Notes: generated by a model not told the origin, from the sequence alone. A stretch of DNA of 64,000 nt from Niveispirillum irakense DSM 11586 (GCF_000429645.1 NZ_KE386933.1:248001-312000), one strand, 5' to 3'. Counted from the first letter of the stretch, positions 17,585-26,281 are shown. Numbers and translations are program-made.

Positions 17585-18817
17585 ATGGATGCCCAAGACG
17601 GGCTGGAGCCGGTACGATTACTGGAATTCAACGGCTATTGTGGGACCGCCCCCGGCCCGGATGAACGGTTCCTGCCGCTGACCGCTCTGGCGCGACACAT
17701 GTTTCGCATGCCCAGCGCCATGGTCAATCTGATCGATGACCGGACCTTGTGGCCGGTGGCGGAGGATGGCATCGCGCTTGGTCCCATCCCGCGGGAACAG
17801 TCGATCTGCAATCTGGTGATGAGCGGCATCGATTCCCTGGTGCTGCCTGATCTGGCCGCCGATCCGGCTTTCAAGGACAATCCCGCGGTTACCGGGCCAT
17901 TGGCCTTGCGCTTTTATGCTGGTGCGCCCCTGCGCAGCCCCGCCGGTCATGTGCTGGGGGTATTCTGCGTCATGGACCGCCAGCCCCGGCCCGATTTCGA
18001 TGCTTCCGCCCGCCGGTCGCTGGAAATGCTGGCCGATATCATCATGGACCAGTTGGCCCTGCAGCGCGCCCAGCGGGAAGCCCAGCGCAACCTGCTGATG
18101 GCGGAACGGATTTCCCGCTCGCATCATGATTTCCTGACGACCCTGGATCGGGAGGTACGCAGCCCCCTGGATGCCATGCTGGGTTTCAGCCAGATGCTGA
18201 CGCAGGAGCACCTGCCTGAACCCCTGGCCGATTATGCCCGCACCCTGCACGGTACGGCGCGCGATCTGGGGACGATTTTCAGGGATGCCATCGGCTATGC
18301 AAGGATGGAAAGCACGGCGCTTAGGTTGGAAAATGTGGATTTTCCGATTCAGGAGATGGCGCTGCACGCCATCAGGAGCGCCGGCCGCATCGCCCGCCGC
18401 AAGGGCGTGGCTCTGCGCCACAGCTTCGCGCCTGATCTGCCGGCCCGGGTGAAGGGCGACCCGATCCGCATCCAGCAGGTTTTGAGCATCCTGCTGGGCA
18501 ATGCCGTGCGCTTCACCCATCGTGGCAGTATCGAACTGGCGATCACCGCGACCATGATGGCGGGCAGTCCGGCATTGCGCTTCCAGGTCAAGGATAGCGG
18601 CCAGGGCGTTCCTGAATCTCTCCTGGACCGGCTGTTCGACCCGTTCGTCCTGCGCGCAAGCGCGGACGAGGGGAAAGGGGAGGGGAGCAATAGCGGCCTG
18701 TCCCTGGCGACCGCCCGTTATCTGGTACAGGTGATGGGTGGGGAAATCGGCTACCAGCCGGGGGAACCGAAAGGATCAATCTTCTGGTTCCACCTGCCGC
18801 TGGTTGGTGCTGGATAA
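17585..18817 (+). CDS. GAF-domain histidine kinase-like protein lacking the phospho-acceptor His
   Basis: 410-aa cytoplasmic protein. An N-terminal GAF domain (about 25-160) has the FRMPSAMVNLIDDRTLWPVA pattern of light or small-molecule sensing GAFs, but no obvious bilin Cys. A HisKA-like dimerisation helix follows with FLTTLDREVRSPLDAMLGFSQML. In normal kinases the DRE triplet reads S/N-H-E, so Arg189 replaces the phosphorylated His; two His at 180-181 lie one turn upstream. The ATPase domain keeps the N-box Asn306 (LLGNAVRFT) and G1 (DSGQG, 337-341), but G2 is altered to NSGLSL. It may be a regulatory pseudokinase. No response regulator is adjacent. Confidence 0.85.
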   Translation: MDAQDGLEPVRLLEFNGYCGTAPGPDERFLPLTALARHMFRMPSAMVNLIDDRTLWPVAEDGIALGPIPREQSICNLVMSGIDSLVLPDLAADPAFKDNPAVTGPLALRFYAGAPLRSPAGHVLGVFCVMDRQPRPDFDASARRSLEMLADIIMDQLALQRAQREAQRNLLMAERISRSHHDFLTTLDREVRSPLDAMLGFSQMLTQEHLPEPLADYARTLHGTARDLGTIFRDAIGYARMESTALRLENVDFPIQEMALHAIRSAGRIARRKGVALRHSFAPDLPARVKGDPIRIQQVLSILLGNAVRFTHRGSIELAITATMMAGSPALRFQVKDSGQGVPESLLDRLFDPFVLRASADEGKGEGSNSGLSLATARYLVQVMGGEIGYQPGEPKGSIFWFHLPLVGAG

Positions 18818-18830
18818 GGGACCGGCGCTA

Positions 18831-18931
18831 GAGCAGATCGCGGAAAAGCGGAATCGCTTTGGAGCGTGAATCTGCTCGCCGAACAAGGGCTTAGAGCCGT
18901 GTGCGTTTCCGATTAAACGCACACGGCTCTA
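18831..18931. repeat. Compound inverted repeat (REP-like element)
   Basis: Two palindromes lie back to back between convergent genes. The first is GAGCAGAT (18831-18838) with ATCTGCTC (18870-18877), enclosing a small AAAGCG/CGCTTT hairpin. The second is a perfect 16-bp stem (18893-18908 with 18915-18930, starting AGAGCCGTGTGCGTTT) around CCGATT. The stop codon of the MotB-like gene lies in its right arm. The look is that of repetitive intergenic elements of alphaproteobacteria; it may also act as a terminator. Confidence 0.7.
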
Positions 18932-19957
18932 GCGGCTATCCAGTTTCATTTCGATCCGGCGGTTACGGGCCAGCACATCGGCGCTGTTGCCCGGTTCCAG
19001 GGGCTGATATTCGCCAAAGCCGGTGGCGGCCAGCCGTTCCGGCGGGATGCCCTGGCTGATCAGGAAATTCACGACTGAGATGGCGCGTGCGGTGGACAGT
19101 TCCCAGTTGCTGGCATAGCGGGGGGACCGGATGGGCACGACATCGGTATGCCCGTCCACCCGCAGAATCCAGTTCAGATCCTTGGGCAGCTTGGTGGAGA
19201 TATCCAGCAGGGTGCGGGCCAGATTGCCAAGCTGCACCTGACCCGCCTCGCCCAGATCGGCGCTGCCGCTGGCGAACAGCACCTCTGACTGGAAGACGAA
19301 GCGATCACCCACGATGCGCACATCATCCCGGTTGCCCAGCACCTCCCGCAGCCGGCCGAAAAATTCCGACCGGAATTTCGCCAGCTCCGCCACCTTGCCG
19401 GCCAGGGCGGCATTCAAGCGCTTGCCGAGATCGGCGATCTGGACTTCCTGTTCCTTGGCTTTGGTTTCCGAGGCATCCAGGGTGGCGGCCAGTTCCGCCA
19501 GTTGCTGGCGCAGGGCGGCCAGTTGCTGGTTCAGCAGGGCCACCTGTTCCTGCGCCTCGGACAGGGCGGCTTCGCGCTGTTCCTTTTCTCCGTCGCCGGC
19601 GGCCAGTTGCGCTGACAGCGTATCGCGCTCCGTGCCCAGCACGTTCAAGCGGCCTTGCAAATCCTCCCGCTCCGCCAGCGTGGCGCGCAGGCGCTCCGTC
19701 AGGGCGGCAATGTCGCTTTGCAGCTTGGCGGAATTATCCTTCTCCAGCGCCAGCGCGTCGGCCAGGGCGGCGATGCGGCTGTTCAGATCGGCCAATTGCC
19801 GGTCGCGGCCCTGCAGGGCCGTGGACAGGTAAAATTGCCAGACCACGAACACCATCAGCAGAAAGACGACCACCATCAGCAGGGAGGACAGCGCATCCAC
19901 CCAGCCGGGCCAGATATCCACCTTCTCGCGGTCGCCGCGCCGGCCGAACCGTGCCAT
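18929..19957 (-). CDS. MotB/ZorB-like protein with OmpA C-terminal domain
   Basis: 342-aa inner-membrane protein. One membrane segment (about 18-42) with Asp21 in WVDALSSLLMVVVFLL corresponds to the proton-carrying Asp of MotB/ZorB-type subunits. A long coiled coil (about 45-185) carries many Glu/Gln/Ala heptads, and an OmpA-like peptidoglycan-binding domain (about 205-340) contains DGHTDVVPIRS and NWELSTARAISVVNFL. It lies 3 bases after the MotA-like gene, so the pair should form a stator-type proton channel anchored to the cell wall. No flagellar genes are near, and its work is not known to me. Confidence 0.88.
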   Translation of the reverse strand: MARFGRRGDREKVDIWPGWVDALSSLLMVVVFLLMVFVVWQFYLSTALQGRDRQLADLNSRIAALADALALEKDNSAKLQSDIAALTERLRATLAEREDLQGRLNVLGTERDTLSAQLAAGDGEKEQREAALSEAQEQVALLNQQLAALRQQLAELAATLDASETKAKEQEVQIADLGKRLNAALAGKVAELAKFRSEFFGRLREVLGNRDDVRIVGDRFVFQSEVLFASGSADLGEAGQVQLGNLARTLLDISTKLPKDLNWILRVDGHTDVVPIRSPRYASNWELSTARAISVVNFLISQGIPPERLAATGFGEYQPLEPGNSADVLARNRRIEMKLDSR

Positions 19958-19960
19958 GGA

Positions 19961-21193
19961 TCAGCGTTCCCCCTCGGGGTTGCGGGCTGTGCCATTGGCG
20001 GTGCCATTGGCCGCAATGGTGCGGGCCAGGATCTTGATCTCGTTGCGTAATTCCTGCGTCGTCTGCTGGCGGCCCTGCACCGTCTCTTCCAGCAGCCGGG
20101 CGGTGTAAAGCTCCAGATTGCGGATATGGGTGCGGGTGGCATCATCAATGCCCAGGCTACCGCCGCCAGACAGGCCGTCGGCCAGCTTCTCCAGGATCGG
20201 GCGCATTTGCAGATTGCTTTCCGCCAGCCGGACCATCAGCGATTGTTCGGTGCGCATCTGGTCAGTCAGGGTGGCCAGCCGCTCGGTCAACTGCATCAGA
20301 TGCTGGTTTTGGGATTTGCGGCCATCCTCGGTGCCGGCCATCGTATATTGCAGCCGCTCGATATTCTCCGCCGTCTGTTCCAGCAGGGCCTGGAGATATG
20401 CGGGGACGGAGCCGCCACCTTCGCCCGTCTCCGCCAGGGCGCCGCTGGACAGGCGGGTCACGCTGGCCAGCCAGTCTTCCAGCTCGGTATAAAACCGGTT
20501 CTGTGCCTGGCTGGCCTGAAGCTCCAGGAAACCCAGCACCAGCGAGCCGGCCAAACCGAACAGGGAAGAGGAGAAGGCCGTGCCCATGCCCGCCAGCGGG
20601 GCCGCCAGCCCCTGCTGCAGGTTGGTGAACATCTGGCCGACATCATCATTATCCAGGCTCAACCCGCCAATCACCCCCCCGATGGAGGAGATGGTCGCCA
20701 GCAGGCCCCAGAAGGTGCCCAGCAAGCCGAGAAAGATCAGCAGCCCGATCAGATATTTGGAAATTTCCCGCCCTTCATCCAGGCGGGAGCCGACGCCATC
20801 CAGCAGCGACCGGCTGGCCACCGCCGACAGGGTGAAGCGCCCACCCTGGCGCTCGCCCAGCATGCGGGCCATGGGGGCCAGCAGCCGGGGTTGTTGGGAT
20901 GGCTGCTGCCCGGCCTGGAAGGCTTCCAGCCATTCCACTTCCGGCTTCAGTACCGTCACCTGCCGGAAAATGAACCAGATGCCCAGCAGCAGCGTGAACA
21001 GGATCAGCGCATTCAGGGCCGGGTTGGCCATGAAGGCGCTGAACAAGGCCGGGGACAGGATGGCGGCCACCACCGCCACCGCCAGCGTGAAGGCCCCCAT
21101 CCGGGTCAGGAACCGCTGGGGCCGGGTTGCCGGTGCCAGATCGTTCGCTTGCGGGGGGGAGGGCTGACGGCGGTCGGCGGACAGGTTGGTCAT
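19961..21193 (-). CDS. MotA/TolQ/ExbB-type proton channel protein
   Basis: 410-aa membrane protein. Two N-terminal membrane segments (about 33-55 and 61-78), then a cytoplasmic stretch, then two more (about 147-168 and 200-223: GMGTAFSSSLFGLAGSLVLGF), which is the MotA-like four-helix plan. The tail (about 230-400) is a long predicted coiled coil with LTERLATLTDQM and TARLLEETVQG heptads, longer than in MotA and reminiscent of ZorA. It overlaps the OmpA-like gene upstream by ATGA and sits just ahead of the MotB-like gene. Confidence 0.85.
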   Translation of the reverse strand: MTNLSADRRQPSPPQANDLAPATRPQRFLTRMGAFTLAVAVVAAILSPALFSAFMANPALNALILFTLLLGIWFIFRQVTVLKPEVEWLEAFQAGQQPSQQPRLLAPMARMLGERQGGRFTLSAVASRSLLDGVGSRLDEGREISKYLIGLLIFLGLLGTFWGLLATISSIGGVIGGLSLDNDDVGQMFTNLQQGLAAPLAGMGTAFSSSLFGLAGSLVLGFLELQASQAQNRFYTELEDWLASVTRLSSGALAETGEGGGSVPAYLQALLEQTAENIERLQYTMAGTEDGRKSQNQHLMQLTERLATLTDQMRTEQSLMVRLAESNLQMRPILEKLADGLSGGGSLGIDDATRTHIRNLELYTARLLEETVQGRQQTTQELRNEIKILARTIAANGTANGTARNPEGER

Positions 21194-21852
21194 GTGCGGA
21201 ACACCAGATCGACGCGGTCGGGGGAGGGGGCTTCCGGTGCCGGCGCGCTGGCGGTGCCCACGGCTGGCACGGGGGTTCCCTGGGCGAAAATGATCAGGCG
21301 CAGCGGGTCCACCCCTGCCGTCACCAGCCGGTCGCGCAGCAGGCGGGCACGGACCAGGGCGGTACGCCGCGCATCATTGGCACGGTCGGCGGGGCCGGTG
21401 GCATGGGCCTTAATCTCCAGCCTTTCATTGGGGCGGGCCGTCAGACGGGCGACAATATCCACGATCAGCGGATCGACATTGGCGGGTACCTGTTCGGCCT
21501 GGGGCTGATAGGTCAGGCTTAAACTGCCACCCGCCACCCGTGCTGGCACCGGTGCCAGCGTGGCGGCAGCGGTGCCGATCCGCGGCGGCGGCAGGTCTGA
21601 CAGGGGTGCCGGGGGGATGCCGGTCTGATCCGGGGGGGCGGGCAGGGGGCCCGGCTCGATATCCGGTGTCTTGGGCACGGGCAGGGGCGCGCGCTGCTGG
21701 GGCGTGCCCGGCCGGCCGGGCAGGTCAGTGCCGCTTTGCGCCATCGCTGTCGGCGTCCAGGCGCAGGCCAGCATCAGGGCCGCCAGGGCGGCACCACGGA
21801 GAAGGACCGGCGTGCGGTCGGAAAAGGGCGGGCGCGTCATCACGACCGGCAT
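21190..21852 (-). CDS. Exported Pro-rich protein with OmpA-like C-terminal domain
   Basis: 220-aa protein, first gene of the three-gene module. An N-terminal signal (about 15-38, LLRGAALAALMLACAWTPTAMAQ) is followed by a Pro-rich linker (about 45-85). The C-terminal part is OmpA-like in outline: VDPLIVDIVARLTARPNERLEIKAHATGPADRANDARRTALVRARLLRDRLVTAGVDP. The usual peptidoglycan-binding Asp and Arg are partly present, so binding is uncertain. I start at ATG 21852 (GAGG 8 bases upstream); an alternative ATG is at 21840. It couples to the MotA-like gene by an ATGA overlap, so it is probably the periplasmic or outer-envelope partner. Confidence 0.75.
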   Translation of the reverse strand: MPVVMTRPPFSDRTPVLLRGAALAALMLACAWTPTAMAQSGTDLPGRPGTPQQRAPLPVPKTPDIEPGPLPAPPDQTGIPPAPLSDLPPPRIGTAAATLAPVPARVAGGSLSLTYQPQAEQVPANVDPLIVDIVARLTARPNERLEIKAHATGPADRANDARRTALVRARLLRDRLVTAGVDPLRLIIFAQGTPVPAVGTASAPAPEAPSPDRVDLVFRT

Positions 21853-21974
21853 GGGACCTCGCAATTATGGCCCTGTCATGTCGCGAGGAAGTCAAATGTT
21901 CCATCGCGACGGGATGTTGGGACCATAGTGGAGGGGGCCGGTCGGCTCAACCCTGGTGGGATTTTTTATACCGG

Positions 21975-22005
21975 TCACGCCCCGCCCGGCATGGGCGGGG
22001 CGTGA
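21975..22005. other. Strong hairpin after suhB
   Basis: A perfect 13-bp stem (21975-21987 with 21993-22005, TCACGCCCCGCCC) around GGCAT, just beyond the suhB stop. There is no T tract on the minus strand, so it is a Rho-type or mRNA-end hairpin rather than a canonical terminator. Confidence 0.6.
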
Positions 22006-22019
22006 CCCGGATCGGGGGA

Positions 22020-22853
22020 TCAGGCCTTGGCCGGGGCGGCGGCGGGCGCGGCCTTGGGCTTGCCGGCATTCCGCAGCACGACGGCCAGATGGGAATGCAG
22101 GTTGGGGTTGGCGGCCAGGATGGAACCGCTGGAAAGCGGGCTCTTGCCGGGGCCGATCTCGCTGACGAAGCCGCCGGCTTCCGTCACCATCAACATGCCG
22201 GCGGCCAGATCCCACGGCTTCAGGCTGGCTTCGAAGAAGCCGTCATAACGACCGGCGGCGGTATAGGCGAGGTCGAGCGAGGCGGCGCCCCAGCGGCGGA
22301 TGCCGGACACCTGGCCCATCAGCGCTTCCAACTGCACCATGAATTCCTTGGCATTGCCATGGCCCTTGAAGGGGATGCCGGTGGCGATCAGGCTGTCGGC
22401 CAGGGTGCGACGGTTGGAAACGCGCAGACGCTGGTGGTTCAGGAAGGCGCCGGCGCCCTTTTCCGCCCAGAACATCTCGTCATGCACCGGCTCATAGACG
22501 ACGCCGGCGATGATTTCGCCCTCACGCTCCAGACCGATGGAGATGGCCCAGTGCGGCAGGCCGTGCAGGAAATTGGTGGTGCCGTCCAGCGGATCGACGA
22601 TGAAACGGTGGGACGTGTCCTTGCCCTTGATCTCGCCGGTCTCTTCCATCAGCAGGCCGAAATCGGGGCGGGCCTTCTGGAGTTCTTCGCGCACGATGCG
22701 CTCGGCCTTCTGATCGGCAGCGGAGACGAAATCGGCCGGACCCTTGCGGGAGACCTGGAGATGCTCGACCTCACCAAAATCGCGCAGGATGGCCTTGCCG
22801 GCCTTTTCCGCCGCACGGGTCATGACGTTCAGGATGGCCGAACGGGCTGCCAT
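22020..22853 (-). CDS. suhB: Inositol-1-monophosphatase family protein (SuhB type)
   Basis: 277-aa Mg-dependent phosphatase of the IMPase family. Metal-binding motifs are the EETG in LLMEETGE, DPLDGTTNFLHG near residue 83, and WDLAAGMLMVTEAGG near residue 205. The C-terminal Ala/Pro tail (KPKAAPAAAPAKA) is an unusual low-complexity extension. SuhB also assists ribosomal RNA antitermination in enterobacteria; whether that applies here is unknown. ATG at 22853 chosen over one five codons upstream. It follows efp on the same strand, but a terminator separates them. Confidence 0.92.
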   Translation of the reverse strand: MAARSAILNVMTRAAEKAGKAILRDFGEVEHLQVSRKGPADFVSAADQKAERIVREELQKARPDFGLLMEETGEIKGKDTSHRFIVDPLDGTTNFLHGLPHWAISIGLEREGEIIAGVVYEPVHDEMFWAEKGAGAFLNHQRLRVSNRRTLADSLIATGIPFKGHGNAKEFMVQLEALMGQVSGIRRWGAASLDLAYTAAGRYDGFFEASLKPWDLAAGMLMVTEAGGFVSEIGPGKSPLSSGSILAANPNLHSHLAVVLRNAGKPKAAPAAAPAKA

Positions 22854-22942
22854 GGTCGAACACTCCACAATGTCTAAGAACGGGTCGAACTCTCAGGGCC
22901 GCGATCACCGCAGCCGCCTTTAAGAGTCTTATATCAAAAAGC

Positions 22943-22975
22943 AAAACGCCCGCGCCTTGTGTTCAGCGCGGGCGT
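22943..22975 (-). terminator. Terminator of efp
   Basis: On the minus strand ACGCCCGCGC (22975-22966) pairs with GCGCGGGCGT (22955-22946) and runs into TTTTGC. It lies 59 bases after the efp stop. Confidence 0.85.
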
Positions 22976-23033
22976 CTTATGCGAAGGCACGTCTCAACCG
23001 GTCGCCGTCAGCCGGCAACCGGGATGAAGCGGA

Positions 23034-23600
23034 TCAATCCTTGGCGCGTTCCAGATACTCGCCCGTCTCGATATTGACGACGATGCGGGTACCGGCTTCG
23101 ATATGGGGCGGCACCAGGACGCGGGCGCCATTTTCCAGCACAGCCGGCTTGTAGGAGGAAGAAGCGGTCTGCCCCTTCACCACCGGGTCAGCCTCGGTGA
23201 TCATCAAGGTCACGGTCTGCGGCAGTTCAACCGACAGCGGGGTGCCTTCGAAGGACTGCACGACAACTTCCATGCCGTCCTGCAGGAAGATCTTGCCGTC
23301 GCCGATGATCTCACCGGCGATGGTGACCTGCTCGAAGGTTTCCTTGTCCATGAAGGTGAAATTATCGTCTTCGGCGAACAGGAACGTCATCTCGTGATCG
23401 TCGAGACGGGCACGCTCGACGGCTTCGCCGGTGCGGAAGCGCTCGATATTCTTGTTACCGCTCTTCACGTCCTTCATTTCCAGCTGGATGAAGGCGCCGC
23501 CCTTGCCGGGCTGCACGATCTGGGTGCCGGTGATGACGTAGAGACGGCCGTTATGCTCAAGGATGTGACCCTTGCGCATGGTGTTCGCATTGACCTTCAT
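23034..23600 (-). CDS. efp: Translation elongation factor P
   Basis: 188-aa EF-P, which relieves ribosome stalling at polyproline. Three beta-barrel domains are visible: domain I with the modifiable loop QPGKGGAF (Lys33), the standard KGHILEHNGRLYVI opening, and the C-terminal EADPVVKGQTASSSYKPAVLENGARVLVPPHIEAGTRIVVNIETGEYLERAKD. A Lys, not Arg, at the loop tip indicates the lysine-modification pathway (EpmA/EpmB type) rather than rhamnosylation. epmA and epmB are not in the window. Confidence 0.98.
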   Translation of the reverse strand: MKVNANTMRKGHILEHNGRLYVITGTQIVQPGKGGAFIQLEMKDVKSGNKNIERFRTGEAVERARLDDHEMTFLFAEDDNFTFMDKETFEQVTIAGEIIGDGKIFLQDGMEVVVQSFEGTPLSVELPQTVTLMITEADPVVKGQTASSSYKPAVLENGARVLVPPHIEAGTRIVVNIETGEYLERAKD

Positions 23601-23874
23601 GACACGCTTCTCAAACTTTGGAATCGAGCGGCGCGGAACCTAACAGCAAAGGACAGGTCTGGCAAATCCCGCGTAGAAGCGCCCACCGCATAGGCAACCG
23701 GCGGGGCACGCAGGGGCGGGGGGGCCAAATGTCTCCCCGACAATTCGCGCCGTGCTTGCTGGGGAGGCGCGGGTTGGTTACCGTGCGCATCAAGATGCCG
23801 GGAGAAGTTCCAGACAAGGCCGTCGCCACCGGCCACAGGGAAGGGAACCGCCGGCGGGTCGGACAGGGGAACTA

Positions 23875-24804
23875 ATGGACGCGTCAGCGCTGGGGACGTT
23901 TCTCCAATATCTCATCAATGGCCTGACGTTAGGGGCTATTTATGGGTTGATCGCCATCGGCTACACGATGGTCTATGGCATTATCCGGATGATCAATTTC
24001 GCCCATGGCGAGATTTACATGATCGGCGCGTTCGTCGCGGTGACGACCTTCTCGCTGCTGGCGTCATTGGGCGTCACAGCGGTACCGCTGGCCCTGCTGC
24101 TGGTGCTGCTGGTATCGATCTTTTTCACCGCTGCCTATGGCTGGACGGTGGAACGCATCGCCTATCGTCCGCTGCGCGGCGCGCCCAAGCTGGCGCCGCT
24201 GATCTCCGCCATCGGCATGTCGATCTTCCTGCAAAATTATGTGATGCAGACGCAAGGTTCCCGGCCCAAGCCCCTGGCGCCGGTGATGAATGGCGGGATC
24301 ACGCTGTGGAATGGGGACGGTTTCACCCTTTCAATCTCCTATATCCAGCTTTTCATCATCCTGCTGACCCTGGTTCTGATGCTGGGCTTCACCCAGTTGA
24401 TCGGCCGCACGGCGCTGGGCCGCGCGCAGCGGGCCTGTGAGCAGGACCGGACCATGGCCGGGCTGCTGGGCATCAATGTGGACCGGACCATCAGCCTGAC
24501 CTTCGTCATGGGGGCGACGCTGGCCGCCGTGGCCGGTGTGCTGGTGACGATGTATTATGGGGTGATCGATTTCTATATCGGCTTCCTGGCGGGGATGAAG
24601 GCCTTCACCGCCGCCGTGCTGGGGGGCATCGGCTCCCTGCCGGGCGCGATGCTGGGCGGGTTGCTGATCGGGCTGATCGAGGCTTTCTTCACCGGCTATA
24701 TTTCCGGCGCCTATAAGGATGTGGCCAGTTTCAGTGTGCTGATCGCCGTGCTGGTGTTCCGCCCCACCGGCCTGCTGGGCCGCCCTGACATCGAGAAGGT
24801 GTGA
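23875..24804 (+). CDS. livH: Branched-chain amino acid ABC transporter permease LivH
   Basis: 309-aa inner-membrane permease. It has the LivH signature opening LQYLINGLTLGAIYGLIAIGYTMVYGIIRMINFAHGEIYMIGAF (residues 9-50), followed by about eight hydrophobic segments and the EAA-like AVLGGIGSLPGAMLGGLLIGLIEAF loop near residue 245. ATG at 23875 follows AGGGGAAC. It begins the livHMGF operon; the livM ATG is 1 base after its stop. No substrate-binding LivK gene is in the window, so it must be elsewhere. Confidence 0.96.
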   Translation: MDASALGTFLQYLINGLTLGAIYGLIAIGYTMVYGIIRMINFAHGEIYMIGAFVAVTTFSLLASLGVTAVPLALLLVLLVSIFFTAAYGWTVERIAYRPLRGAPKLAPLISAIGMSIFLQNYVMQTQGSRPKPLAPVMNGGITLWNGDGFTLSISYIQLFIILLTLVLMLGFTQLIGRTALGRAQRACEQDRTMAGLLGINVDRTISLTFVMGATLAAVAGVLVTMYYGVIDFYIGFLAGMKAFTAAVLGGIGSLPGAMLGGLLIGLIEAFFTGYISGAYKDVASFSVLIAVLVFRPTGLLGRPDIEKV

Positions 24805-24805
24805 G

Positions 24806-26278
24806 ATGGCGACTGTTGCATTGCCGACGCGGCTGAAAGATGCCGCCATCGCCGCCGGTCTGGCGCTGGTTCTCGCCATTCCTTTCATCGGCCTTTTCAC
24901 CGTCTCCACCGATCAGGGGTTGGTGGTTAACAGCCGCTGGTCCTGGGTCGCCTGGGCCGTGGGGCTGGTCTTTGCCGGACGACTTCTGCTGGGGGCCGGG
25001 CGCGACGCCCTGGCCGCGCGTGCTAATAGGAAAAACAATGAGCATATCGATCTAACGAATCATCATAAAAATAATCGTATTTTGCGTGGGATTGCTATAG
25101 GTTTTGTAGTTTTCATTGTTCCAGTTTTCTTCCTGATTTATGGAGGTGCTTCGGGTATACAGATAATATTGGCGTTGGTTATTTGTCTTTTGATTGGATT
25201 TTTTCTGGACATTTTGGGTGGATTTGTTCTGCCTGCCCTGAAGAAAGTGGACCGTTCGTCAGTTGGTACCCGACTGACCCGGGCTTTCATGGTGGCAGCC
25301 TTGCTGTTCGCGGTGACGCTGCCTTTCATGCCCTATAGCGACCGTTACATTATCGATCTGGGCACCACGGTGCTGATCTATATCCTGCTGGGCCTGGGGC
25401 TGAATGTGACGGTCGGGCTGGCCGGGCTGCTGGATCTGGGTTTCGTGGCGTTTTATGCCATCGGTGCCTACAGCTTCGCCCTGCTCTCCAAATTCTTCGG
25501 GCTGGATTTCTGGGTCTGCCTGCCCTTGTCAGGCCTGATTGCGGCTGGATTCGGGGTGCTGCTGTCGCTGCCCATCCTGCGGCTGCGCGGGGATTATCTG
25601 GCCATCGTCACGCTGGGTTTCGGGGAGATCACCCGCATCGTCATCCTGAACTGGCAGGGCCTGACCGGGGGGCCGAACGGCGTGTCGGGTATCCCGCGTC
25701 CCGGCCTGTTCGGCCTGTCCTTTGAACGGCGGCCCCCGGAAGGGATGGTCAGCTTTCATGAGGTGACGGGCATCGGTTTTTCCGGCGAACACCGTTTGAT
25801 GTTCCTGTACCTGATCGTGCTGGCACTGGTCTGTCTGGCGGCCTGGGTGATCAACCGTTTACGCGCCCTGCCGGTGGGCCGGGCGTGGGAGGCGCTGCGC
25901 GAGGATGAAATCGCCTGCCGGTCGCTGGGCATCAACCCCACGGCCAGCAAAGTGTCGGCCTATGCCATTGGCGGCATGATGGGCGGCTTTGCCGGCTGTT
26001 TCTTTGCTGCCCGCCAGGGCTTTGTCTCCCCGGAAAGTTTCGGCTTCATCGAAAGCGCCCTGATCCTGGCCATTGTGGTGCTGGGCGGCATGGGCAGTCA
26101 GGTGGGGGTGGTGATTGCAGCATTGTTCATCGTCATGCTGCCGGAACTGGGGCGTGAATTTGCCGATTACCGCATGATCGTCTTCGGCCTTGCCATGATC
26201 ACCATCATGGTCTGGCGCCCCGGTGGGCTGCTCTCCACCCGCGTGCCGACCGTGAAGCTGGATCAGAAGGGGGCCTGA
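24806..26278 (+). CDS. livM: Branched-chain amino acid ABC transporter permease LivM
   Basis: 490-aa inner-membrane permease, long because of an N-terminal hydrophobic region. The conserved half is typical: DRYIIDLGTTVLIYILLGLGLNVTVGLAGLLDLGFVAFYAIGAYSFALL, LPILRLRGDYLAIVTLGFGEI, AWEALREDEIACRSLGIN and QGFVSPESFGFIESALILAIVVLGGMGSQ. Residues 72-142 (bases 25021-25230) have very different composition: by my count about 34% G+C against roughly two-thirds around it, with rare codons AGG, CTA, ATA and GTA. That stretch encodes an Asn/His-rich loop and two membrane segments and stays in frame. Confidence 0.94.
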   Translation: MATVALPTRLKDAAIAAGLALVLAIPFIGLFTVSTDQGLVVNSRWSWVAWAVGLVFAGRLLLGAGRDALAARANRKNNEHIDLTNHHKNNRILRGIAIGFVVFIVPVFFLIYGGASGIQIILALVICLLIGFFLDILGGFVLPALKKVDRSSVGTRLTRAFMVAALLFAVTLPFMPYSDRYIIDLGTTVLIYILLGLGLNVTVGLAGLLDLGFVAFYAIGAYSFALLSKFFGLDFWVCLPLSGLIAAGFGVLLSLPILRLRGDYLAIVTLGFGEITRIVILNWQGLTGGPNGVSGIPRPGLFGLSFERRPPEGMVSFHEVTGIGFSGEHRLMFLYLIVLALVCLAAWVINRLRALPVGRAWEALREDEIACRSLGINPTASKVSAYAIGGMMGGFAGCFFAARQGFVSPESFGFIESALILAIVVLGGMGSQVGVVIAALFIVMLPELGREFADYRMIVFGLAMITIMVWRPGGLLSTRVPTVKLDQKGA

Positions 26279-26281
26279 GAC

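Noticed and set aside
20126..21508. A 460-codon open frame opposite the MotA-like and OmpA-like genes
   Set aside because: Antisense to three coupled real genes. Gln/Gly/His-rich composition is a codon-bias artefact.
18929..21852. Zorya anti-phage system
   Set aside because: Two subunits resemble ZorA/ZorB, but no ZorC, ZorD or ZorE gene is present nearby, so I call it only a proton-channel module.
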